From assembly GCA_014155875.1 (NCBI GenBank), contig JACEFZ010004201.1:274001-338000 (forward strand): 64,000 bases of DNA. The letters are read 5' to 3'. The translations under genes were made by a program, and so were the position numbers. The stretch is from Cepaea nemoralis. Taxonomy: Eukaryota > Mollusca > Gastropoda > Stylommatophora > Helicidae. The first letter of the stretch is position 1; each line of letters starts with the position of its first letter. Of this stretch, positions 13,622 to 27,891 are shown piece by piece. Below the pieces are notes generated by a model. It had not been told where the DNA came from and searched no databases. It saw only the letters and a program-made list of their open reading frames with translations.

Positions 13622-14300
13622 TTGACGTTAATTTGGAACCCATTCCAATGGCTTTATTGCAATAGCATGAAGGAAACATTAACAGGTGTGGTAGAATTAA
13701 ACAAAGCATTCATTTTCAATGTTTTATGCACCATGGGTTGGTCAGAAGAAGTCGCTGTGGGCATTCAGGTAAGCATCCCATTGTTTGGGTAGGCGGCGAA
13801 TGCCGCCCGCAAAAAAATGGTTGTAGTTGTTTACTGAACAAAGTGTTTACCGCGTACATTACGTCTGCATGTTTTCGAAATCTTTGCCTCTTGAGAGCTT
13901 TTTTAGAGATCCGAACAAGCAAAAATCACATGGTGACAAATCAAGACTATATGCTATATGATGCAGAATTTCTTACTTCTTCCTTGCTAAAGCTTCCTGC
14001 ACAATCTTTGCGACATGCGGACGAGCATTATAGTGCAAGTAAATAACACCTCGAGAAAGCATGCCGGGTCGTTTATTCATGATGGCCTTTTGAAGCTTGT
14101 CTAGTGTTTGGAAGTAGTTGGTAGAGTTGACGTTGACACCAGGTTCTTTAACGTCGGCCAACAAAAGCCCTTCATGGTCAGAAAATGCGCTCAGCATAAC
14201 CTTACCAGCAGAAACCTGTAACTTGAATTTTTTGGCTGTTGGTGATCCAGCATGCTTCCATTGCATGCTCTCTCTCTTTTGCTGCTCCATACATGAACCA
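13622..14300 (-). pseudogene. Truncated mariner transposase, copy 2
   Basis: Minus-strand frames 14305-13973 (GSPTAKKFKLQVSAGKVMLS, RGVIYLHYNARPHVAKI) and 13922-13716 form the C-terminal half of a mariner transposase. The left edge, GACGTTAATTTGGAACCCAT (from about 13624), matches the terminal inverted repeat of the complete copy at 37.7-39.0 kb. The second catalytic Asp, in the usual HDN motif, is Tyr here (HYN). The N-terminal half and the other inverted repeat are missing, so it is dead. Confidence 0.8.
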
Positions 14301-14339
14301 TACATAAAATACGAGTCATACTCACTGCCACGCCAACCA

Positions 14340-14885
14340 CTGCGTTATACACTAAACCACGGTAATCACTGTGTCATAACTTCTGCCACGCAGACCATCG
14401 GCAGCACTTATTTGGGCTTTTCCTACTCACCCACCTATTAACAATGAATGGAAACATTTATTTAACCACTCCTCCACTTGACCACCCCATCCCTTAACAC
14501 GGAACTGTCGTATTTAGCTATCTACTCCGCCATTCGCTCACCCCTTATCAATGATCGGAAGCAAGTATCTAGTCTTTCCTCCACTCACCCGCCCATTAAT
14601 AATGAACGGGAGCTTTTATCTATTACCTTCTCTGTCTCTTAACAGGGCACAGACCTATTTATCTAGCCGCTCCACCAGTCGCTTACCCCTTAACAACGAT
14701 CGGGAGCACTTATCCTGCTACTCCTAAACTCACCCACTCCTTAACAACGAATGGCACTAGGCCATACTCACTACAACCAATAATACCGGTCATCTTTACA
14801 TTTTTAAGGTTTTCCTTTAATGATATGAAACCGTGTGATGATATTGTTTAAACTCCATCCACTAGAGACCACTAATAACCAATAT
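14340..14885 (-). repeat. SINE-2 tail monomer and a degenerate array of about 52 bp derived from it
   Basis: 14757-14885 is one minus-strand tail monomer of SINE-2 (compare AATAATACCGGTCATCTTTA with AATAATACCGGCCATTTTTA at 48.1 kb). To its left, 14380-14757 holds about seven degenerate repeats built on CCTTAACAACGATCGGGAGC and CTCCACTCACCC. These resemble one part of the same monomer (CACCCACCCCTTATGAACGA), so the array seems to have grown out of the SINE tail. Confidence 0.6.
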
Positions 14886-15155
14886 CTTTTAATTTAAATT
14901 GAAGAACAAAAATGTTTTACAGAATTTTAACAATTACCACGTATATATTTTACCTTTAGTTCTAAAAGTTTAACTTTTTAAACATCCTAAACCGGAAATA
15001 GTTAAGTACCAAAGCTCGCGACATGTGAAACAAATGAGGTTTGCTTTTGTGACGACATGAGGTGGGCTGTATAACCCACACATAACGTTTTCTACCGTGA
15101 CCTCGGAAATGCTGCGCCCAAAAAAGGGGGAACGGTTCGTCCATTTCCTACTATT

Positions 15156-15392
15156 GACGTTTGCAGTAAACACCGGATTTTTTTTGATTTTTTTTTTGCT
15201 GTTGTTGATGTCTTGGCAAGTTTTACATTCAGTAGGTTGCCATTGCTTTCTGCACCAACGACACCCATACCATTTCGTAAACATCCAGCGCATTGCATTC
15301 TGCTACCAAATCGCGCGCAGTTGTGTTTCGAACGTGGGTATGCGGGATCACGAACCGTATCCGTAAGACCTTCGCCACTGAGACCGGCATTA
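15156..15392 (-). mobile_element. SINE-1 copy
   Basis: Minus strand: head GCCGGTCTCAGTGGCGAAGG, B-box-like ACGTTCGAAACAC, body and 3' end as in the other copies. There is a T-rich expansion at about 15178-15199. Its head abuts a LINE C-terminal fragment of the opposite strand. Confidence 0.8.
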
Positions 15393-15394
15393 GA

Positions 15395-15807
15395 CTTAGT
15401 CTTCGTAGACTTAGATCGAAAGGATATATTCGGAGGATGGATAACGGTAGAATACCAAAGGGCATCGTTTTTGGTGAATTACAGATGGGAAAAGGGTTTC
15501 GGGGTAAGTACTACAATAAGTACTACAATACAAAGATGTGTGTAAGCAGGAGATGCTTCATACAGGCAATGATATTGCACCTTGCGAGTAAGTTGCCGCT
15601 GCTCGTGTTGCACGGCGTGCAAAGATCAGAAATGGAATAAAGACAAAGGAGAAAATGATTGCACATAGGTCACACACTGAGCGTGTGAGACGTAAGGTGG
15701 TGTGTGATGATGGAAATTACCATGTATTCACATGTAACCATTGTGGACAAACATTTACAGCGCGAATTGGTCTGATCAGTAACATTCGCTGCCACCATGA
15801 GATTTAG
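15395..15807 (+). pseudogene. LINE C-terminal end with C2H2 finger, copy 1
   Basis: Frame-shifted pieces give RRMDNGRIPKG, GELQMGKGF and finally CNHCGQTFTARIGLISNIRC (about 15735-15795). The same end occurs on the minus strand at 45707-46173. Many animal LINEs finish their reverse transcriptase with a GRP-rich segment and a single C2H2 finger. The rest of the reverse transcriptase is missing. Confidence 0.7.
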
Positions 15808-15899
15808 TTATTATGCCTTTAAAAAAAAAAAATTTGAAGCCCAATGTAGCTAACCATCGTCTGTCAAGATGGCAACTTGCCAGAGAACAGTGTAACTTT

Positions 15900-16330
15900 C
15901 TCAATCGAGATGAGGAAAACAGTTCTTAAAAGCTATGTTAAGCGAATCCTGATGTACGGAAAAGAATCATAGACAATTAGTAGACACGTGAGAAATTATT
16001 TGGAAGCTACCAAGATGTGCTTTGTTAGAAGAATGACGAGAACACTGTGGGCGTATAGAATGAGAAAGGAAGCTATCTTGAACGAAGTTAACGCACAAAG
16101 GAAACTGGTTACTAGAATTAGAAGTGGACAATCCACATTTCTGGACTTGCCATGAGAATAGGACAGCTGGAGTATGTCGTCACAGCGGGAAGGTTGGAGG
16201 GGAAGAGAGGCTGGTGGAGACAGAGAGAGGATGCTGTAATGCCTGACATCATGGCAAGAAGGCATATGGTTATCAGAGACAGAAGACTGTTGACAGACAT
16301 AAACACCAACGCCATACTGCTTGGACTATA
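15900..16330 (+). pseudogene. LINE reverse transcriptase C-terminal fragment
   Basis: The plus strand encodes KSYVKRILMYGKES, then LEATKMCFVRRMTRTLWA and RKLVTRIRSGQSTFLDLP, matching the thumb and C-terminal region of the reverse transcriptase family seen at 19-23 kb. Several stops and frame changes are present. Confidence 0.65.
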
Positions 16331-16461
16331 AGAATATATATATATATATATATAAACTAAATGCTGAAGGTGTAACACAATTAAATAAGGAGTGTGTGGA
16401 GGGATTGAAAAGGGGAGAGATAGGAACAGGGTCAGAGCGATAGAGAGAGGGTGAGGGGGGG

Positions 16462-16463
<2 letters not shown>

Positions 16464-16529
<66 letters not shown>
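16464..16529. repeat. (GA)n microsatellite
   Basis: About 33 uninterrupted GA units after a G-run. A short AT tract at 16331-16354 lies nearby. Confidence 0.95.
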
Positions 16530-16533
<4 letters not shown>

Positions 16534-17285
16534 AGGCTAATAAACTATGATGCATGCACTTTTCCAATTGGCAATTGCGTGAAAGCTGTTGACATTATTG
16601 CAGTAAATATGATTTATTGCGTCAGAGAAATGTTTATTAATGTATTCAGAAAATGAAAGGAGTCACTAACGTATTGAGATGAGTTTGAATGAAGGTGAAA
16701 ACGTGCAATTAAAATATGAAACTAAAATGGAGATGAGAAAAACGAGGGGAAAACATAAATAATGGTGTTTAAATGTATGTATCATTTAAATATTGAGCAC
16801 AACCCACTACTGGCAACGCCGATCGCATTCTATTATGAACCTAAGGCCTATCCACGTCAATATGGAAACACTATACTCGAGTTTCGCCCTCATTTGAGCT
16901 CGTCAGTAGTGCATATCCCTGACCGGATCCGGAAACAGTCCCGGATCACGCGTGTGAAGCGGGTGTGTAACCACGCGGCACACACTGGACACACCAAATT
17001 ATCACAACAGAACATCACAAAGCTACCTATCGTAGGCTATGCTCAAGTATGTATCATTGCAAAGAAAGCTCGATAGATTTGGCCTGGATGTATAAATTGC
17101 TGCTGCTGCTGCTGCTGTTGTTGTTGTTGTTGTTGTTTTGTCCATACATAGGCTAATGTGTTCCGCCCTACAATCCAATGCCATGTAAGTGTAAATCAGT
17201 GGTGTCTTTGGTGCATTAAAAATGCTCCTTGATCCCAGACTTTAGTGGAAGTAACAATTTCCTAATGGCTGTACCAACTAGACAC
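16530..17285. other. No recognisable gene; (CTG)n(TTG)n at 17099-17138
   Basis: A frame at 16762-17076 is open, but I recognise no domain in it. A short CTG/TTG trinucleotide tract is the only repeat. Confidence 0.4.
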
Positions 17286-17289
17286 TGTA

Positions 17290-17675
17290 ATGTTGAGTGT
17301 ACCTTGTCCCTGTCTTTCCTAACGTCTGTACCATCTGGACATCGTTCCTTGTCCCTCTGGCTTCTCTGATGTCTATACCAGCTGGACATCGTTTATCGCC
17401 CCTGGCGTTGTAACAGTGTTTTATGAATGTCACTTCTCTCAAACCGACGCAACAAACCCAACTGATCTCCAACACTTCCCGCTCAACCGTTATTACCTTG
17501 CCCTACCCCGAAAAACACTGATTTACTGGTTTGAGGTAACATGGGACACGTTGATCCGCCGTGCCCTGTCTTCTCTGTTACAGCGTTCCTAATGTCTATA
17601 CCAGCTGGACATGCCTCCTTGCCCCTGGCTTTCCTAATGTCTGTACCAGCTAGATACGGATATATAGAATGTTCA
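17290..17675. repeat. Degenerate repeats with TGTCTRTACCAGCTGGACAT core
   Basis: The core occurs near 17320, 17370, 17595 and 17640, usually preceded by CCTTGTCCCTGGCTTTCCTA-like sequence. The copies are irregularly spaced and diverged, so this is an old array or clustered duplications. Confidence 0.6.
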
Positions 17676-17889
17676 AAGTCTCTGGCGTTGGTGGCAGTAA
17701 AACCATAAAATATACGTACGCGCTGGACACCCAAAATGTTGATGTCCAACAGTCCTGTAGGCTTCTACACAAAGCGGACACTCCTGATAGAGCTGTGGTT
17801 GGATTATGATTACGTCAAGTCATATGTGAGAAATTTAGAAAATAGAAGAATAGCCATCAGAGATCATAAAATCATGAATATAAGATATG

Positions 17890-18000
17890 CAGTTGAAAAT
17901 GGGCTCGATCTGCTCGATACGCAGAAAATGGGCTCGATCTGCAGTTTAAAATGGGCTCGATCAACTCGATATGCAGAAAATGGGCTCGATCCGCAGTATT
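17890..18000. repeat. Short tandem repeat around AAAATGGGCTCGATC
   Basis: Four copies of AAAATGGGCTCGATC alternate with CGATAYGCAG and GCAGTTT variants. It is a small young array of about 110 bp. Confidence 0.8.
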
Positions 18001-18349
18001 TATTAGATACGGTTATTCTACACGGTTATTTGAAGTATGAAAGGTGTGTTCTAGTCTAATTAGATGAGTGCTGAGTGATAAGTGTTGTGTTTGCAGTATG
18101 AAAGACGTGTTGTGGTCCTTCCTTGTCAGACAGTTTACTTAGTCTTTGTAGTCAGGACATGACATATTTCTATACTTTCCTACCAGTGTGTCCATTTGTT
18201 CACCTGTTCACCTATTTAATTACAGATTTTATCGGTTAATTGAGTGTTGTGTGGCGGGTCGCTGTACACGATTGTTTTGTTTTTCTATTCTCTAGATCCC
18301 ATCTTTGCTAATGTCTGCTTTGTGATTAAGAAATATGTTAAAATGACAT

Positions 18350-18560
18350 GTTAACGTTAGTTGCATATCCTTTACAGGACGTTGCAGTCAATACCAGCAT
18401 TTTTTGCTGTTCTGATCTCTTGGCAAGTTTACGCTCAGTAGTTTGCCATTGAACGACCGACACCCATACCATTTCTTTAAAAAAAAACAGCGCAACGTGG
18501 TATGCTGCCAAATCGCGCGCAGCTGTGTTTCGACCGTAGGTACGCGGGATCACGAACCAA
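18350..18560 (-). mobile_element. SINE-1 copy, head truncated
   Basis: From the 3' end (AGTTGCATATCCTTTACAGG on the plus strand, about 18358) through the body to the B-box-like GTTTCGACCG and the GGATCACGAACC segment. The outermost head is missing. An A-run interrupts the body at 18479-18487. Confidence 0.8.
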
Positions 18561-18599
18561 AATTAGTAATTGTACATTAGCGATTAACCACTGAGCGAT

Positions 18600-19135
18600 A
18601 ATCTATAGATATAATCGTATTCATGTCATTTTTCTCTTGCTTTGCATTCCCTACATATACCGGCTCCATTAAAATGCAGTATAATTTCAGTGCCCTATGT
18701 CAACAAGTCTTGTTTATCTCTCTGTTATCTAAAGTTGGCGCAGTTGATCGAATGTAGGCGAAGATAACCTACAGGGCTAGCTAGAGTTCCTGGCACCCAG
18801 TCTATGCCCCACAATATCACACTGTGGCCTTCGCTCTCTGGACAGTCACTTCCTGTCTGTTGTCCCAGACGACTTCACACCGAAAATAAGTCGTTTACTG
18901 TTTGCTGTGAGTTCACAAAACCTATTACGTCAGAAAAGGCGTGATGTTTTTTTTTTTAAATCATTATTACTTTTTTTTAAATTTTCGCTCGCTGGCTTTG
19001 AACTCAAGCGTATTCCATATACGCTACTTATAATAGCACTGGACTGATTTTGGCGAGTGGATTAGCTTACCCTATTACCAATGTCCCTCGCCGTCAGGCT
19101 TCTGAGATACTTATAATTAACGTCCCGAAGTCAAA
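18600..19135. other. No recognisable gene
   Basis: Unique-looking sequence with T-runs near 18947-18978. I see no domain or repeat. Confidence 0.35.
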
Positions 19136-19139
19136 GACG

Positions 19140-21125
19140 AGTAGTCAACATTTTGATGGAGGATTATTAGTTACTTTGGCAGTCCAAGGAATTCGCAACA
19201 TTCGTTTCAGGAAATACATCTCTGTTGCTTCCAATCTCGTCATAATTTGTTCATTTGCATTCCAAGATTCACAGCCATAGAGCAAGACATGTTCTATGTA
19301 GCACCTTAGCACTCTCTTTCTTACATTCAATGAAATTGACTTATTGCATAAGATAATCTTCATTTTCTGAAATGCAGCCTTTGCTTGCCCTATTCTGCTC
19401 TTAATCTCTGTTGTGCATCTTCCATCTGATGTTATAAACGTCCCTAGATATTTAAAACTATCCACTTGGTGACGAATTTTCCCTCTATCTCTGTTTCACA
19501 TTTGGGTGTTACCTGTTTCTTTGATATCACCATTGTTACTGTTTTCGTGATATTTAAGGAGAGTCCTTTCTTTGCACTTTCTGTTACTACAATGTCCAGC
19601 AGTTGTAGATCTTTTGCAATATCCGCCATCAATACTGTGCCATCTACATAGCGTATGTTATTTATAGTATAACCTCCGAATATTATTCCTGGCTTTTCTT
19701 TGATCTCTCTTATTATTACTTCGCTATAGAGGGAGAAGAGTCCCGGCGATAAAACACATCCCTGTCTTACTCCCAGCTTTATGTATTCATAATTTCCTTT
19801 TTTATTTCCCATTTTAATTGCTGCTATTTGGTTCCAGTAAATATTTTTTTGTTATTCTGAGATCCTTCCCATCAATGTTAATATCTTCAACATTTTAATC
19901 ATTTTATCATGTTTTACTTTATCAAATGCCTTAGTATAATCTACTGAAGCACAAATATGTGTCTTTCTTTGTCTCTATTGATCTTTCTAATAGTGTCTGT
20001 AATGTATATATTGCATTGTTTCTACCTTTTCCTTCCTCAAATCTATATTGTTCTTCATTAATTTCCATTTTTATTTTCTTTCTTGTTCTTCTCATTATAA
20101 TTCTGAGCAGAAGCTTAGTGACATTATTTGTGAGGTTAATCGTACGAAAATCATCGCATTCAATTGCTCCTGGTCTTTTTTTTTTTTTTATTGGTATAGC
20201 TGTAAATACCGATTTCAACATATCGCTTGGTATTATATCCACTGCAGTAAATATCATTCAACATTTTGGTGAATATATCTACTCCAAATTCTCCCATTAC
20301 TTCTAATTCTTCTATTGTGATTCCATCTGGCCCAGCTGTTTTTCCTTTCTTCATATGCTTGATAGCGTCATCAACTTCTTCTTTTAGAATAGGTGGACCT
20401 TCTACGTCACTTACTTCTGTTAATTCTATCCTTTCTCCATCATATAAGTTTCTTATATACTCATTCCACCTCTTTATTATAGTATCTTACTCCAATAATA
20501 TATTTAATGTTTTTTATTTTAAACACCCTGTGTTTATTCTTTTTTTTCTTCCTGTGAGCTCACTCATTTGTTTGTGCATATTTTTTGTATCTTTAATAGA
20601 ATTTAATTCAGTTTTCTTGCACTGTTCATTTAACCAACTTTCTTTTGCCTTCACACAATTATTTATTATTTCTTTATTTATCTCATTATACTCATGTTTA
20701 TCATTTTTACTCTGTTTTCTTTTGGCCATCAACTTTAGTATTTCTTCAGTCATCCATTTTCTTAATCTTATAGCTTCTCTCCGGTAATATTTCTCTGCTC
20801 GTTTGGTGAATGGAGTCCATTAACATTTTCCATTGTTCTTATATACTCTGTATTTTAGCTATTGCATTATACCTAATTTTTCACAATCACTCTGTATTGT
20901 TCTTGAATTTCTTTATCTACCTTCAAAATCTCTTTATTAAATCTCATGTTCATAACCAGTTTTTTCTTCTATTCAGTCTTACTTTTATTATTCTACATAG
21001 TGGCACATGACCACTATTACAGTCAGAACCCGGCATTGTCTTTACATTAATTAACGCATTTTGAAACCTTTTATTAATAAGTATGTAGTCAATTTGGTTG
21101 AGTATTTTCTTATCAGGACATCTTA
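19140..21125 (-). pseudogene. LINE endonuclease-reverse transcriptase remnant, copy 1 of a tandem pair
   Basis: Reading leftwards, the end of an APE-type endonuclease comes first (NQIDYILINKRF, about 21090), with the terminal SDH catalytic motif changed to SGH. A linker (20753-20514) is followed by the fingers (KTAGPDGITIEELEVMG, 20340-20290) and motif-A-side palm (LLLRIIMRRTRKKI, EEQYRFEEGKG). The middle palm is next (VRQGCVLSPGLFSLYSE, about 19775), with YADD replaced by YVDG. The thumb ends it (YLGTFITSDGRC, LLYGCESW, RMLRIPWTAKVTN). It is broken in at least five places. A second copy of a related LINE lies immediately to the right in the same orientation. Confidence 0.8.
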
Positions 21126-21434
21126 TAAACACAGAAATCAATACATGGCAGGATATTTCTGAAATCAAGAAACTGGGGAACAATTTATGATCAGACTCTA
21201 ATAAGAACTTGGCACTACAACAGTTAGTAAAGACTGCTGGCAGCGGGCTAAGACATTTGGAGAGATTCATGAATAGAAGTCCTTGGCAAATATGGTATAC
21301 AAATATGTCCTGTCCTGAGCACAAAGACAACATAAAGAACGGTTAACGCAGCAAACCCTTTAAAAATAGAAGTTCTGAAAAGAATAAGATAAGATTTAAA
21401 TAATAGCGAAACCAGAGTAACAAAAGCCTTAGTC

Positions 21435-23341
<1,907 letters not shown>

Positions 23342-23379
23342 TTAGATATCAACTGCCAGATACCATCCAAAGAAGGGAT

Positions 23380-24000
23380 TAGTAAGATCTGTCAAACATC
23401 TGAAGGATAGAAAAGCTGCTCGTCTAGATGCCAAACTAGCAGAAACTGTTACAATTAACGTAGGCACCTCAACTTAATAACTGTATAATTATTTAGCAGA
23501 GACTGGGAAACTGAAGAAATACCAACAGACTGGAGAGAAGGATAGCTTGTGAAGCTGCCAAAGAAAAGTAACTACAGGAGTGTGAAAAGTATAGGAGCAT
23601 AATGTTACTGTCAGTTCTTGAGGCAATAATAAGCAGGATCTTTCTGGAGAGACTGAGATATGCCACTGAAAAACACTAAGCCATGAACAGCAGGATTTTG
23701 ATCTATCGATTCTGCGCTGCTCAGATAGTCACAGTGCGCATAGTAATAGAGTAAAGCATCGAATTGAACTGAACACTATATATTGGATTTATGTACTTTA
23801 ATAACACTGGTAGGGAACGTCTTTCAAACTTGAAGAGGCTGAATAAATTGTAGCGTGAGACAGACAGACCTACACAATTTAGATTATCAAGAGCATACAT
23901 CTTTCCCATTGCAACATAGGCCTGTTAGACCTGGACACATACTAAACAAGCCGAACAGAGCCAAACATGCCTTTGAATATATATGTTTGAATATATATGT
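23380..24000 (+). pseudogene. LINE reverse transcriptase fragment, fingers and early palm
   Basis: Plus-strand pieces match the segment before motif A of a LINE reverse transcriptase. The clearest are TGKLKKYQQTGE (about 23505), a YRSV-like stretch, FLERLRYATEKH (about 23640-23680) and IELNTIYWIYVL (about 23765). Stops and frame changes are frequent. It starts next to the minus-strand LINE at 23341, so the two elements are head to head. Confidence 0.55.
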
Positions 24001-24084
24001 ATTAGAATATTCTAAGAATATATTAGGTACAGACAAGGACAAATGCATCCATACTACAATATCTGAATACTGAATAGTTAGTTA

Positions 24085-24200
24085 GCTGCATATCCTTCAC
24101 AGGACGTTTGCAGTCAACACCAACATTTTTTGCTGTTGTTGATGACTTGGCAAGTATTTAAGTTCAGTAGTTTGCCATTGTTTTCTGAATGACGAATATT
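24085..24200 (-). mobile_element. SINE-1, 3' half only
   Basis: The plus strand reads GCTGCATATCCTTCACAGGA (24085-24104), then GTCAACACCAACATTTTTTG and the body up to TTTGCCATTGTTTTCTGAA. The tRNA-like head is absent. Confidence 0.8.
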
Positions 24201-24440
24201 GAATAAGATTGGCTAATAAAGACGATAAAACAAAGACAATTGAAATATTTTGGTCACTTGAAACGCCATGACAGTTTTGAGAGAACAATAATGGAGGGGC
24301 ATATGCCCGGGGAGAGAGGAAGAGGAAGACCAAAGAGAAGATGGGCGCAGGATGTGGCGGATGATTTCCAGATGGGTGTATCGGACGCGGGACAATTTGC
24401 TTATGATCGAGAGGTTTTCCGAAAGGTTGTTATGTGAGCC
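24200..24440 (+). pseudogene. LINE C-terminal fragment
   Basis: Encodes MKYFGHLKRHDSFERTIMEG then GERGRGRPKRRWAQDV, the C-terminal GRP-type segment of a LINE reverse transcriptase, in an open frame of 65 codons. The family differs from those at 19-23 kb. The reverse transcriptase core is not attached. Confidence 0.7.
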
Positions 24441-24839
24441 AGGTTCTGCAAAGGTAATGCCGCTGAATGAATGAATTATGGAATGACAAAGAAAAATATT
24501 AACTTAATAAAGCCAAGATATCGAGACATGAGATGCAGAGTTCTCCATGAAGTAAAAGTGAGGCATTCGAAAAAAAAAAGAATAAGAAAGCGAAAGGAAT
24601 ACCTTTTGCCACATTCACTATTATTATTGAATTTAGACTGTCTTATGACGACAACAAAACGCACTGTCAGAAATTGATGGGAGATCACAATAATTAGGTT
24701 TAAAAATTCATAAGGGAAAGACAAAAATAATGAAACAAAATCAAGCAAATCCTTTTATGCAATCATAATTCAAGAGAAGGAATCACGACCTACATGGGCA
24801 GTAATGTAGACTGATATGATGGAAGAGATACATATATCA

Positions 24840-25350
24840 GATTCAGAATTAGAGAACTTTTATAGCGCTAGGAAATGTGTGGAGGTCAAAAGAACTTCAA
24901 CTTGGCACCAGACATAGAATATTCAATAGTTTAACGTTAATGCAGATACTACAGCATGGATCAGAAACGCACGGGATAACTAAATCCATTACAAATAAAC
25001 TAGAACCATTCATTAACTGGTGCCTGGGCAAAACAGAAGGAGTCAAATACTATGACAGAATCCACAATGTGGAAGCTGATGGAGAGAGCTAGACAAATAA
25101 CAAGAGGTGAAGAAAACGTCCTGTAGCTGGGTAGGGCGTACACTGAGAACACCTGTGATCTGTATACCTGGAGTGGTCTTTATCTGGAATCCACAGGGCA
25201 ACAGAAATAGAGGGAGACCTTACAAATGCAGAAAGGGGAAGCAGAAATAGAAATGAATGGGGAGGACACCGAAGGAGCTGCATGGGATCGCCAAGTATGG
25301 GAGTGCTTGGCGTCAGTGTGTTGACAGCCTATGCTCTAATGGGGCTAGGA
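24840..25350 (+). pseudogene. LINE reverse transcriptase C-terminal fragment, LCSNGAR type
   Basis: Encodes WRSKELQLGTRHRIFNSLTL (24879-24938), LQHGSETHGITKSITNKLEP, a middle part with stops, and WRQCVDSLCSNGAR near 25312-25350. This is the thumb-to-C-terminus of a widespread animal LINE family. A short second copy of its left part (GTGTGGAGGTCAAAAGAATT) recurs at 25640-25659, so part was duplicated. Confidence 0.75.
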
Positions 25351-25359
25351 GAGAAAGAG

Positions 25360-25965
25360 CGAAAGAAGAAGTTTGTGAAAATAATGCTTATGTTTTTATG
25401 TTCAGTTTCAGTACTTGGGGTTGTGTTATTGTTGATATGAAGCTCTGTAAAGTGTGATTGTCAGTGAACTTGTTGGGTCGTGAAGCCCTGGTGTGTGAAG
25501 TTGTCTGCAAGTTTTAAATTGTTTTTTAGACATGCGGAAAGTGTGACATATTACATTGTGTCGTATACAATGTTACAACACCAGCATAAGAGCCATGTTT
25601 TCAGTTACACGTTTGTCACGAGTCTACATCGACTCTAGGAAATGTGTGGAGGTCAAAAGAATTTCAATTTGGCCCCAAACCTAGAATATTCAATACTCTA
25701 AGCGTAAGACAGAAAATTCATGCGAAATGAAACACAATTGAATATGACATTAGAAATATAACAAGCATCCCTTCAACATTGAATGTAAAGTTATATAAGA
25801 CATAGAGTGATCTGAGTGTATAGAATTAACAACCCCGGGAAGGTTAACCCAGTCAACAAAAGCCCGCAGAAGTCGGATGTTTCGGCCTAACGGCGCAAGA
25901 ACGCAGCTCAGCTCTACTGAAAACAGGCACAGCACAATCACGTCCAAAAAAAAACTCCGGATGAA
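25360..25965. other. No gene; short duplicate of the LINE fragment at 25628-25700
   Basis: 25628-25700 repeats 24866-24935 with a few changes. The remainder shows no domain or repeat that I recognise. Confidence 0.5.
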
Positions 25966-25969
25966 CGCA

Positions 25970-26081
25970 GAAGAAGAAGAAGAAGAAGAAGAAGAAGAAG
26001 AAGAAGAAGAAGAAGAAGAAGAAGAAGAAGAAGAAGAAGAAGAAGAAGAAGAAGAAGAAGAAGAAGAAGAAGAAGAAGAAT
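25970..26081. repeat. (AAG)37 microsatellite
   Basis: An uninterrupted trinucleotide tract of about 112 bases, directly followed by a minisatellite. Confidence 0.97.
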
Positions 26082-26084
26082 TAA

Positions 26085-27258
26085 CAACACATCAACTGGT
26101 TTGGATGTGTAACAACACATATAGTGTTGGGAAATATACAGTACAACATACAGATTGGTTTGGATGTGAACAGATAACAACACAGACAGTGGTTTGGATG
26201 TGTACAAATAACAACACAAAGAGCGGTTTGGATTATACAGTAAACAACACGTAGAGTTGTTTGGATGTTTGCAGATAACAACACATACAAATAACAACAC
26301 ATCCAGATAACAACACATCCAGATAACAACATATACAGATAACAACACATACAGATAACAACACATACAGATAACAACACATACAGATAACAACACATAC
26401 AGATAACAACACATATAGATAACAACACGTAGAGTTGTTTGGGTTATACAGGTAACAACACATATAATGGTCTGAATGTATAGACATGAGAGCACAGACT
26501 GTTTGGTTGTACAGTGATAACAACTCACGAGTGGTGTGGATGTACAGAGATAACAACTCACGTGTAGTGTGGATGTACAATGATAACAACTCACGAGTGG
26601 TGTGGATGTACAGCTATAACAACACACATGTGGTGTGGATGTACAGCGATAACAACACACGTGTAGTGTGGATGTACAGAGGTAACAACACACATGTGGC
26701 GTGGATGTACAGCGATAACAACACTAACAACACACGTGTAGTGTGGATGTACAGAGATACTAACACACGAGTGGTGTGGATGTACAGAGATAACACACGT
26801 GTAGTGTGGATGTACAGAGATAACAACACACGAGTGGTGTGGATGTACAGAGATAACAACACCCGTGTAGTGTGGATGTACAGAGATAACAACTCACGTG
26901 TAGTGTGGATGTACAGAGATAACAACACCCGTGTAGTGTGGATGTACAGAGATAACAACACCCGTGTAGTGTGAATGTACAGAGATAACAACTCACGTGT
27001 AGTGTGGATGTACAGCGATAACAACTCACGTGTAGTGTGGATGTACAAAGATAACAACACCCGTGTAGTGTGGATGTACAGAGATAACAACACCCGTGTA
27101 GTGTGAATGTACAGAGATAACAACTCACGTGTAGTGTGGATGTACAGCGATAACAACTCACGTGTAGTGTGGATGTACAGAGATAACAACTCACGTGTAG
27201 TGTGGATGTACAGAGATAACAACTCAAGTGTAGTGTGGATGTACAGAGATAACAACAT
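26085..27258. repeat. Minisatellite: 16-bp units, then about 22 units of 33 bp
   Basis: 26085-26470 has irregular longer copies and a run of a 16-bp unit (TAACAACACATACAGA) at about 26270-26430. From about 26500 a 33-bp unit built on GTGTGGATGTACAGAGATAA takes over to 27258. Because 33 is a multiple of 3 the array is open in several frames (for example repeated VVWMYRDNNTR). Composition and clean periodicity make these frames by-products, not genes. Confidence 0.95.
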
Positions 27259-27890
27259 TCAAGAGTCTTGTGGACATGTCATGTGAATCAGCGACAGTCT
27301 GCAGAGCGTTGTACTTACAAACCAAGTAACTGTGGCTATAGAGCTGGAGGCAGATATAGAGTCAGATGGCCATATTCTATCAAATATACACCACACAAAC
27401 ACAAACCCTACAGGGACCAGACGACGTGATTCACTCAAGATAGAACACTGCAATTTCCCCTTGCGCTTAACGGTAAACGGGGAGAGATAATAGATGGGAC
27501 TGATGCTGTCTGGATGTAACGTGTGAGGTGAGATGGGGGTCAAGAAATATTAAATGTCTAAGTTATGTGGACAGACACAATCCGTTGTTATCTGGTAGGT
27601 CTCCTAGTCGAGATGGCAGTTCAGCTGTATCGATTCGTGACATGGGCAGGCCAGCCGTCACACAGGACGCGCACCCATTGAATAATGGATACCAGCCCAA
27701 TACTGGTGTCCCTACTGTACTGTTACCTTGTTATTAAACCTATGGTACTATTTGGCAACCGCTGTAGAAACAGATCAAGAACCCATGACTCGAGATATAC
27801 TGGGTATATGGTGCTAGCTATAGGGGTTTAGACCAGTCGCCGCTCAGTGGGTGACGTCATCAGTAGCACTCCGGTGGTCTAAACTTTCCT
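27259..27890. other. Unique spacer between arrays, no gene
   Basis: No domain, SINE or LINE signature seen. Confidence 0.4.
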
Positions 27891-27891
27891 G

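Noticed and set aside
26085..27258. Long repetitive frames on both strands (VVWMYRDNNTR, CYLCTSTLH and similar)
   Set aside because: The 33-bp period is a multiple of 3, so frames stay open automatically. No start context or non-repeat domain.
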